Shown piece by piece: positions 57,475 to 64,000 of a DNA stretch of 64,000 nt. The position numbers were made by a program, and so were the translations under genes. Position 1 is the stretch's first letter, and each line of letters starts with the position of its first letter. The stretch comes from Metabacillus sp. B2-18 (lineage in GTDB: Bacteria > Bacillota > Bacilli > Bacillales > Bacillaceae): NCBI RefSeq assembly GCF_021117275.1, contig NZ_CP088245.1, forward strand, positions 3,075,501 to 3,139,500. Direction: 5' to 3'. The notes beneath the pieces are model-generated. The model did not search any database, had not been told where the DNA came from, and saw only the letters and a program-made list of their open reading frames with translations.

Positions 57475-60295
57475 CCTTTTTGTTGTTGATCCAATTATCA
57501 ATAGAATGTGTAAGATGATGCATTGGTTTTGACTCCATGTCTATAGTTGGAATTGATGTTAAAAAATCTTTCCCATATCTTGATGTAATAATACGATTGT
57601 CCAATACAAACAGAATACCGCGATCATCTTCATGTCTAACTAAGCGTCCTAAACCCTGTTTAAATCTTAGAATGGCCTCTGGCAGTGAATATTCATAAAA
57701 AGCATTCGCACCTTGCTCTTCCATATATTTACTCGTTGCAGCTACAACAGGGTCATCCGGTGAAGCAAATGGAAGTCGAACAATCATAAGAGCCTTTAGA
57801 TCCTCTCCAGGGAAATCAACTCCTTCCCAGAAGCTGCTTGTCCCTAACAAAATGGCCTTATCGAATTGTTTGAAATTTTTCGTTAGTCTCGATCTACTTC
57901 CACTTCCTGTTCCTTGCCCCATTATGGCAAAATCATCTAATGTTACATCTTCTTTTACAATTTGATACGTTTTTCTCAACATTTCATAAGAAGTAAATAA
58001 AACGAGCATTTTTCCATTGGAAATTTGAGCTACAGTTCCAATATGTGCTGCAATCGCCTCTGAGTATTCCTTTATAGAAACCTCATTTACAATCGGCATA
58101 TCAGTTGGAACAAACAATTTCACTTGTTTTTCATAGTCAAACGGTGATTCTAGTACAACCTGCTTCGGGAAAAAATCAGTTAGTCCAATATTATTAATGA
58201 AATAGGAGAATGATTTTTTTACCGTTAAAGTGGCAGAAGTAAGCACTGCACTTTGTACGTTAGCAAAGAACTTATCTGCTAAGTAGTCAGATACTTGTAC
58301 AGGCTGAGCGTAAATATATACCGCATTTTTAGCACCTTTTGATTCAATTTCAATCCATTTAACAACCGAATCATATTCTCCAAAAAATAAAAACTCAATA
58401 TTTTTCTTATACACATTCATTTTTTCGATTACTTTTCTTACGTTTTCAATTGTTAGCTTCTCTGTAATCGATAATTCTTTTGTTGAGATCCCATTAAATT
58501 TTGCAAGTTCTTTATCCAATAACTTCAAAAGATCATGGATCATAAATTGAATTCTATTTGCTAACTCTAGGATCGAGTTCCACGTTCGATTGTTTTCTTT
58601 TTCAGTTTGTAATCGGTAAGAGGTACGATTTAATAATGAATCTTTTTTTCTTTTTAAAACATAGGCGTGTAGACCTGAAAAAAATTGTTGTGTTTCTTCT
58701 TGTAATTCCATTAGGTTCTGCTCTATTTTTTGTGAAAAAGCAGAGCTTTCAAGATGAAACTTTTGCTGACATTGAATAAATTTCTTTAAAAGACCATTTG
58801 TATTCAAAAATCCTAATGAATTCATCATGTAGTTAAGCTCTAAATAGTGTAATTTGATTCCAAGTTGTTCAGTCGCTACATGCTGAAAATGATGTGCTTC
58901 ATCAATTATAACTTCCTGATAATCAGGCAAGATTTTTTCTTCTCTTTCAATATCAGATAGCAGCATTGCATGATTCGTTATGATAACATTCGCTTCTGAT
59001 GCTTTTGCCCTTGCTGTTTGATAGAAACATTTCGAAGAGAACGGGTTATTATGGAAGGATGAATTGTCTACATGTAGGTTCTCCCATAATGTTCTTCCAC
59101 CAGATGGAAGGTTTAACTCGTCCACATCACCAGTTTCTGTTTGTGTTAACCAAATTAATATTTGGGCCTTCGTCAATATAAAGTCATAATTATCATCTAA
59201 GTCTTTTAGTGATTGTTCAAACTTTTGCAAACATAAATAATGGCGCTGCCCCTTTAATATCGTTGCTGTAAAAGGAAACGGTAAAACCTTCAGTAAAAAA
59301 GGAATTTCTTTTTCAAGTATTTGCGTTTGTAAATGATTTGTATGTGTGCTGACAATTAACGGTCTTTTCTCTTTTATTGAGTGTATTAAAGCAGGTACAA
59401 GGTATCCAATTGTTTTTCCACTTCCAGTACCAGCTTCAATGATACTATGTTGATGCGTTGTTAATGCGTCCAATACTTCACTCATCATTTTAAGCTGCCC
59501 AGATCGTACACGATAGGTTGGTAATACTTTTGAGATGCTTTCCCGTTCTTTAGTAAAGATATTTAAAATGTTATCATGTTCTAATTCAACCCTTTTTTCT
59601 CCCAGCTCCATAGTGTCATTTTGCTGTTTGATCGCAATTGTTCGAACAATTTCTACATTGGGATTTACTTGTTCTTTTAACGTTAGAAGTTTCTTTGATA
59701 GAAAATCTTCAAGTATTTCCTCTACATCGCTTATAAAAGAGCCTGCCAGTTTTATTAGCTGCTGTATGGTAATAGTTGGCAAGTCATTTAACTTTTTAAA
59801 AATATGTAATAATAATAATGCTGTTGCTTCAGCATCACTATCAGCTCGATGAGGATTAACATGCAGCATATTAAATTCATCACTTAGATCAGATAATTTA
59901 TAGCTTTTTTCAGTAGGAAAAGCCATTCTCGTTAATTCCACTGTGTCAAGAACTGGCCCTGAAAAATAATAACCATAACTTTTAAACTCTTCTTGTAAAA
60001 AAGACAAATCGAAATAGACATTATGGGCGACAAAAAAGGCATCAGATAACATGTTATGTAGTTCTTCGGCAATTTCACCAAATGTAGGAGCACCTTCCAC
60101 CATATTATTTGAAATTCCTGTTAGTTGTTCAATAAAAGGTGGGATTTCTTGCATAGGATTAACAAAGCTCATATAACGATCAACAATTTTGCCATTCTCA
60201 ATTGTTACAGCAGCAACTTGAATGATTTTGTCCCCTTTTTTAGGTGAATTACCAGTTGTTTCTATATCGATCACAACATAACGTTGTTCTTTCAT
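57467..60295 (-). CDS. dinG: DinG, DEDD exonuclease-helicase protein
   Basis: 942 residues. N-terminal 3'-5' exonuclease (YVVIDIETTGNSPKKGDKIIQ at about 6-26, HNVYFDLSFL, HRADSDAEATALL) fused to a DinG/XPD-type helicase: GAGTGSGKTIGYL near 280, DEAHHF near 470, GLGRLVRHEDDRG at the end. This exonuclease fusion is the Gram-positive form; the iron-sulfur cluster of E. coli DinG is not evident. ATG at 60295 after GAGGTG. Terminates panD-side region; spacer 230 bases. Confidence 0.94.
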   Translation of the reverse strand: MKEQRYVVIDIETTGNSPKKGDKIIQVAAVTIENGKIVDRYMSFVNPMQEIPPFIEQLTGISNNMVEGAPTFGEIAEELHNMLSDAFFVAHNVYFDLSFLQEEFKSYGYYFSGPVLDTVELTRMAFPTEKSYKLSDLSDEFNMLHVNPHRADSDAEATALLLLHIFKKLNDLPTITIQQLIKLAGSFISDVEEILEDFLSKKLLTLKEQVNPNVEIVRTIAIKQQNDTMELGEKRVELEHDNILNIFTKERESISKVLPTYRVRSGQLKMMSEVLDALTTHQHSIIEAGTGSGKTIGYLVPALIHSIKEKRPLIVSTHTNHLQTQILEKEIPFLLKVLPFPFTATILKGQRHYLCLQKFEQSLKDLDDNYDFILTKAQILIWLTQTETGDVDELNLPSGGRTLWENLHVDNSSFHNNPFSSKCFYQTARAKASEANVIITNHAMLLSDIEREEKILPDYQEVIIDEAHHFQHVATEQLGIKLHYLELNYMMNSLGFLNTNGLLKKFIQCQQKFHLESSAFSQKIEQNLMELQEETQQFFSGLHAYVLKRKKDSLLNRTSYRLQTEKENNRTWNSILELANRIQFMIHDLLKLLDKELAKFNGISTKELSITEKLTIENVRKVIEKMNVYKKNIEFLFFGEYDSVVKWIEIESKGAKNAVYIYAQPVQVSDYLADKFFANVQSAVLTSATLTVKKSFSYFINNIGLTDFFPKQVVLESPFDYEKQVKLFVPTDMPIVNEVSIKEYSEAIAAHIGTVAQISNGKMLVLFTSYEMLRKTYQIVKEDVTLDDFAIMGQGTGSGSRSRLTKNFKQFDKAILLGTSSFWEGVDFPGEDLKALMIVRLPFASPDDPVVAATSKYMEEQGANAFYEYSLPEAILRFKQGLGRLVRHEDDRGILFVLDNRIITSRYGKDFLTSIPTIDMESKPMHHLTHSIDNWINNKKGG

Positions 60296-60444
60296 AAAAA
60301 ACACCTCAATTTATTTCAAAAACGTAAAACCGTCTTATTCATACTCTTTGCTGACTATTAGTTTACCCCAATACGTGCGAGTTTTAAATAACTTTACAAT
60401 ATACTAGGCTAATAACATTCATTTTTTTGGGTATTTCAATAAAA

Positions 60445-60530
60445 TAAAAAAGACCTACTCATATAATGACTTCTCTCATGGAAAAAGTTAAAAATATTGA
60501 AAGTCATTTTGAGTCAGGTCTTTTTTGTTT
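60445..60530 (-). terminator. Terminator of the panBCD operon
   Basis: Long nested hairpin: gacct-actc / gag-caggtc outside, aatgactt / aaagtcatt inside, T6 tail on the minus strand, just after panD. Confidence 0.82.
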
Positions 60531-60532
60531 TG

Positions 60533-60916
60533 TTATAGAATTGTTGCAGCTGGTTCTTGACCTAAAATTTCTACAATTTTATTATTTTCATCCATAATAG
60601 CAATCTTCGGTTGATGAGTAGATAGTTTCTCTTCTTGTACCATTGTATAAGTAAGAATAATAACTATGTCTCCTTCTTGAACAAGCCTTGCAGCAGCACC
60701 ATTTAAACAAACAACTCCACTGCCTCTTTTACCTGGAATGATATATGTCTCAAATCGTGCACCGTTGTTATTATTAACGATTTGCACTTTTTCGTTTGCA
60801 ACCATACCGACAGCATCGATAATGTCTTCGTCTATTGTTATACTACCTACGTAATTTAAATTAGCCTCTGTTACACGAGCACGATGTATTTTAGCATTTA
60901 ACATTGTACGAAACAT
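60533..60916 (-). CDS. panD: Aspartate 1-decarboxylase
   Basis: 127 residues, pyruvoyl enzyme making beta-alanine. Self-cleavage occurs between Gly24 and Ser25 (YVGSITID). ATG at 60916 after GAGGGAGAG; longer starts lack a site. Third gene of panBCD (70-base gap after panC). Confidence 0.95.
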   Translation of the reverse strand: MFRTMLNAKIHRARVTEANLNYVGSITIDEDIIDAVGMVANEKVQIVNNNNGARFETYIIPGKRGSGVVCLNGAAARLVQEGDIVIILTYTMVQEEKLSTHQPKIAIMDENNKIVEILGQEPAATIL

Positions 60917-60986
60917 TTGGCTCTCCCTCATTTCATATATTTATCTCTCTATTTTCACACTCTAACTGAGCTATTCATTTTAGCAA

Positions 60987-61832
60987 TTAAACTTCAATCG
61001 TTATATTATCAATTAGTCTTGCATTTGTAAACTTCACAGCGACAGCAATGATAATATTTCCATGAAGTACCTCAATTTCCTCTAGCTTTGGATAATTAAG
61101 GATTTCAATATAATCAATCTTTCCTGATGTATTAGCTGAAATAATGGAAGTAACAAGTTCAATTACTTTTTGTTTACTTCGTTCTCCATTTAAGATCAAT
61201 TCCTTTGCTTCACATAAGCTTTTATATAAAGCTGTTGCTTCATTTCTTTCACGATCATTTAAGTTAACATTACGTGAGCTTTTTGCTAATCCGTCTTCTT
61301 CCCTAATTGTCGGAACAGCTACTAAATCAATTGGAAAGTTAAACTCACTTATCAACCCGTCTATAACCGCTACTTGTTGGGCATCCTTCATGCCAAAATA
61401 AGCTCTGTCAGGTTGAACCATGTTAAATAATTTCGTTAAAACTGTTGCAACTCCATCAAAATGTCCTGTTCTTGATCTTCCACATAATACATCTATCCTC
61501 TTTTTAACAATGACCGTATAAGCAGTTTCATCAGGATACATCTCTTTTACAGGTGGAGTAAAGATAAGATCAACACCTGCCTGCTCTGCTAGTTCCTGGT
61601 CTCTTTCGGCATTTCTTGGGTACGAATCAAAATCTTCATTTGGTCCAAATTGTAGAGGATTAACAAATATGCTTAACACGACAATATCGTTCTCTTTTCT
61701 TGCTTCTTCTAAAAGCTTTAAGTGACCTTCGTGTAAATAACCCATTGTTGGTACAAAACCGATTGTTAGATTTTCTTGTTTAAATAAACGTATTTCATTT
61801 CTTAATTCCTGGATTGTACTGACAATGTTCAT
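60987..61832 (-). CDS. panC: Pantothenate synthetase
   Basis: 281 residues, ATP-dependent ligation of pantoate to beta-alanine. HIGH-type motif [23 protein letters not shown] and KSSRN (KMSKS-like) are seen. Start overlaps the panB stop by four bases (ATGA), giving translational coupling. Confidence 0.96.
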   Translation of the reverse strand: MNIVSTIQELRNEIRLFKQENLTIGFVPTMGYLHEGHLKLLEEARKENDIVVLSIFVNPLQFGPNEDFDSYPRNAERDQELAEQAGVDLIFTPPVKEMYPDETAYTVIVKKRIDVLCGRSRTGHFDGVATVLTKLFNMVQPDRAYFGMKDAQQVAVIDGLISEFNFPIDLVAVPTIREEDGLAKSSRNVNLNDRERNEATALYKSLCEAKELILNGERSKQKVIELVTSIISANTSGKIDYIEILNYPKLEEIEVLHGNIIIAVAVKFTNARLIDNITIEV

Positions 61833-62668
61833 TTCTTTATTCCTCCATATAAGCTGTGTAGCTCTTCCTCCTTCATGTTAAAGGAGTGTTTCTCCTCCGG
61901 AAAGCTTCTGCTTTTCACCTCTGCAACATATTGTGAAATTGCAGATATCGTTGTTTCAGCTATAGAGGCATATTGTTTTACAAATTTCGGAACATAACCT
62001 GAACCGTACCCTACTAGATCATGATATACTAACACTTGACCGTCCGTTTGACGCCCTGCACCAATACCAATTGTTGGGATTGAAAGTAATCTTGTTATCT
62101 CAAGCGCTAACTGCTGTGGAACACATTCTAAAACTAGAGCTATTGCCCCTGCAGCTTGACATTTTTTAGCATCTTCAATTAGCTTTCGAGCTGCCTCTGC
62201 ATCTTTTCCTTGAACTTTGTATCCCCCTAGGACATTAACTGACTGAGGTGTTAACCCAAGATGAGCAACAACTGGTATTCCACCAAAAGTAAGCGCTTCA
62301 ATTATAGGAGTAACACCATCTGCACCCTCTACCTTTACAGCATCTGCTCCACCTTCCTGCATAATTCTTGCAGCGTTTTTTAAAGATTCATCCTTTGAAA
62401 GGTGATAAGACATAAACGGCATATCTGTTACAACAAATGTATCTTTTGCTCCTCTTTTTACTGCTTTCGTATGATGAATCATATCGTTAACAGTAACAGG
62501 TATTGTGGAGTCATACCCTAACACAACCATTCCTAATGAATCTCCAACAAGAATCATATCAACTCCGGCGATTTCAGCTTGTTTTGCACTTGGAAAATCG
62601 TAAGCCGTCAGCATTGAGATTGGTTCATTTTTTTCTTTCATTTTCATAAAATCTTGTCTTGTTTTCAT
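61829..62668 (-). CDS. panB: Ketopantoate hydroxymethyltransferase
   Basis: 279 residues, (beta/alpha)8 enzyme using methylene-THF to convert ketoisovalerate to ketopantoate. Active-site segments [30 protein letters not shown] and [14 protein letters not shown] are seen. ATG at 62668 after GGAGGGG; the longer frame to 62701 has no site. Preceded by a 443-base leader (see 62843). Confidence 0.96.
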   Translation of the reverse strand: MKTRQDFMKMKEKNEPISMLTAYDFPSAKQAEIAGVDMILVGDSLGMVVLGYDSTIPVTVNDMIHHTKAVKRGAKDTFVVTDMPFMSYHLSKDESLKNAARIMQEGGADAVKVEGADGVTPIIEALTFGGIPVVAHLGLTPQSVNVLGGYKVQGKDAEAARKLIEDAKKCQAAGAIALVLECVPQQLALEITRLLSIPTIGIGAGRQTDGQVLVYHDLVGYGSGYVPKFVKQYASIAETTISAISQYVAEVKSRSFPEEKHSFNMKEEELHSLYGGIKK

Positions 62669-62842
62669 AATTTCCCCTCCAGATTTAGCATGTAAATCCA
62701 TTCTTGTATAAAGACAACATTGGATTACTTATGATAAATGGGTAGTTCGTAATGAGAAAGCATTGGTAGGAGAGAGAATGAAATATCCGATTTTAAATTT
62801 ATCATGATTGTTATAGGTTTGTTTTACCTCAATCATTAAACA

Positions 62843-62878
62843 TAAAAAATCCTTCATATCGACAAAGATAGAAGGATT
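62843..62878 (-). terminator. Attenuator-like terminator in the panB leader
   Basis: On the minus strand aatccttc / gaaggatt with T6 tail, about 175 bases before panB. The 5' arm can instead pair with an upstream agaagga (62915-62922 region), which would dissolve the terminator. Confidence 0.7.
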
Positions 62879-63053
62879 GTAGACTATTCGTTCGGTTTCA
62901 TCCCTCTGTCCTAGTCCTTCTTGGATCAAGGCAGATAATTTTCAAAATTTTATTTGACCTTATTATTACTATTTACATTAATAAAGGTCTTCAACAAACT
63001 ATTCTTTATCACAAGGTGTAGTTCATAAGATACTACCCAAAAAAAGTATAGCA
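62843..63053 (-). promoter_or_regulatory. Candidate regulatory leader RNA of panBCD
   Basis: Starts at an extended minus-10 TGCTATACT (63045-63053 on the minus strand), runs about 195 bases through two hairpins (gaccttattatta / taataaaggtc at 62954-62994 region; ggacta / tagtct at 62881-62918), then a terminator. Weinberg et al. described a pan RNA motif before panB operons in Firmicutes; whether this is that motif I cannot confirm. The rest of the 443-base gap shows no protein gene. Confidence 0.6.
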
Positions 63054-63111
63054 GAAAATTTTACTAATTACTATCGTTATCTATCATAGCAAATCACACA
63101 GGTTAAGCTGT

Positions 63112-64000
63112 CTATTTCAACTCAATATCAGCTGAATAAATTTCTTTAATACTTCCATCACTAGTCTCAATTAGTAGAACACCGTTATGATCAATACCAA
63201 TTGCCTTCCCTTCTACTGACCCATTAAGAGTCCTTGCCACCATTTTTTTATTCAAACTAATGGCATAGCCCTCCCATAACAGCTTAATTGGATGAAAGCC
63301 CTGCGAAAGGTATAACGAATATAACCCTTCAAATTTCAATAATATCGTTTGAATAAATAGAGCTCTTTCCCAATGCTTTCCTGTTTCAATTCCTATTGAT
63401 GTGGCAATCTGCTGTAGTTCCTCAGGAAAGTCTTCAACCTTTTGATTCACATTAATACCCGTTCCAATAATTACGGAGTGAACTTGATCTGCCTCCGCCT
63501 GCAGTTCAGTTAATATCCCCACAACTTTTTTCCCGTTAATTAATATATCATTAGGCCATTTAATATCCGGCTTAACCGGAGTTAGTTCTTCAATTGCTTG
63601 AACGATAGCTACAGCTGTTAAGAGAGTTAATTGCGGAGTAGAATGAATAGGAATGTTTGGTCTAATAATCAAACTCATCCAAATACCTGTACCACTTGGA
63701 GAGTACCATTCTCTTGCCATACGGCCTCTTCCATTTGTTTGTTGGTCAGCAACAACAATAGTCCCTTCCGGAGCTCCATTACCTGCCAATGTTTGAGCAA
63801 TCTTCTGTGTTGATGCAACCGTTTCTTCAAAATGAACATGACGTCCTAATGTTTTTGTCTTTAATCCAATTTGAATTTCATTGCTGCTTATTTTGTTCGG
63901 TTTTTTTGTGATGCGGTATCCCAGACGCCTTACAGCTTCTAACTCATATCCATCTTTTCTTAATTCTTCTATATGTTTCCAAACAGCTGTTCTTGAGCAA
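63112..64000 (-). CDS. birA: Biotin-protein ligase / biotin repressor BirA (N-terminus off the window)
   Basis: The frame is open to the window edge. Visible: the end of the N-terminal HTH (SRTAVWKHIEELRKDGYELE, LGYRI), then the ligase with the biotin loop GRGRMAREWYSP, KWPNDILINGKKVVGIL and the C-terminal SH3-like domain. An internal ATG at 63789 is not the start. Activates biotin as biotinyl-AMP, attaches it to carboxylases, and represses bio genes. It precedes panBCD as in B. subtilis. About 296 residues are visible. Confidence 0.93.
   Translation of the reverse strand, partial: CSRTAVWKHIEELRKDGYELEAVRRLGYRITKKPNKISSNEIQIGLKTKTLGRHVHFEETVASTQKIAQTLAGNGAPEGTIVVADQQTNGRGRMAREWYSPSGTGIWMSLIIRPNIPIHSTPQLTLLTAVAIVQAIEELTPVKPDIKWPNDILINGKKVVGILTELQAEADQVHSVIIGTGINVNQKVEDFPEELQQIATSIGIETGKHWERALFIQTILLKFEGLYSLYLSQGFHPIKLLWEGYAISLNKKMVARTLNGSVEGKAIGIDHNGVLLIETSDGSIKEIYSADIELK

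Noticed and set aside
62729..62929. 66-codon minus-strand frame between birA and panB
   Set aside because: TTG start without a ribosome site, and the attenuator-like terminator lies inside it; better explained as leader RNA.
63112..63789. Biotin ligase lacking its DNA-binding domain
   Set aside because: The apparent ATG at 63789 is internal; the frame continues to the window edge and encodes the helix-turn-helix end.

Overview
The window is a low-GC chromosomal segment from a spore-forming Bacillaceae bacterium. It carries small acid-soluble spore proteins (SspL, SspM), spore-coat genes (CotD, YppG), a type-B RNase P RNA, strong AGGAGG ribosome sites with many TTG/GTG starts, and a gene order that follows the Bacillus subtilis ypiP-ilvD to panB-birA interval. 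It is not B. subtilis itself: several B. subtilis genes expected in this interval are missing (degR, the kdg genes, aspB) and an accessory block is inserted.

Layout. 1-8.9 kb: end of a methyltransferase gene (ypiP), bacilliredoxin brxA, ilvD, ypgR, ypgQ, an fhs-(hypothetical)-bsaA operon and metA. 9.0-16.7 kb: the lipoteichoic-acid anchor glycosyltransferase ugtP, a yfhP-like membrane protein, a stand-alone HPr gene, cspD, ypzA, ypeQ/ypeP, ypdQ, an EamA transporter and sspL. 16.7-19.7 kb: an intact IS1182-type transposase gene, a GC-rich Bacillaceae intergenic repeat, and a frameshifted ypcP. 19.8-26.2 kb: ypbS, the double dynamin dynA, a Fur-box-controlled micro-gene for a 29-residue membrane peptide, and the bpsA-bpsB alkylpyrone pair. 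26.4-31.1 kb: accessory small genes (acetyltransferase, VWA-like protein, two CxxCxGxG zinc proteins, two PH-domain proteins, a His-less HPr relative, a second cold-shock gene, an Xre regulator). 31.1-44.8 kb: xpt-pbuX behind a guanine riboswitch, ypwA, the helicase ypvA, ypsC, rnpB, gpsB, ypsA, cotD and the mitomycin-repair pair mrfB-mrfA. 45-50 kb: a cluster of small sporulation genes (alpha-crystallin protein, CsgA-like protein, yppG, yppE, sspM) that also contains a small protein resembling the phage Acb2/Tad1 cyclic-nucleotide sponge domain. 49.6-64 kb: recU-ponA, ypoC-nth, dnaD, asnS, tseB-ypmA, dinG, panBCD behind a candidate attenuator leader, and the start-truncated biotin ligase birA.

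How it works together. The backbone is housekeeping: branched-chain amino acid and pantothenate synthesis (ilvD, panBCD), one-carbon and methionine supply (fhs, metA), purine salvage (xpt-pbuX), cell wall and division (ugtP, gpsB, recU-ponA, tseB), DNA maintenance (nth, mrfAB, dinG, ypvA, ypcP, recU), and late sporulation. Three genes (cotD, the alpha-crystallin gene, yppG) have promoters of identical sigma-K geometry, and sspM has a sigma-G-like one. The most unusual observations are the Acb2/Tad1-like protein in a sporulation locus, the Fur-regulated micropeptide, the leader RNA before panB, the orphan promoter-terminator unit near 30.6 kb, and the broken ypcP beside an insertion sequence. 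All family assignments are from memory of the families; no database search was run.
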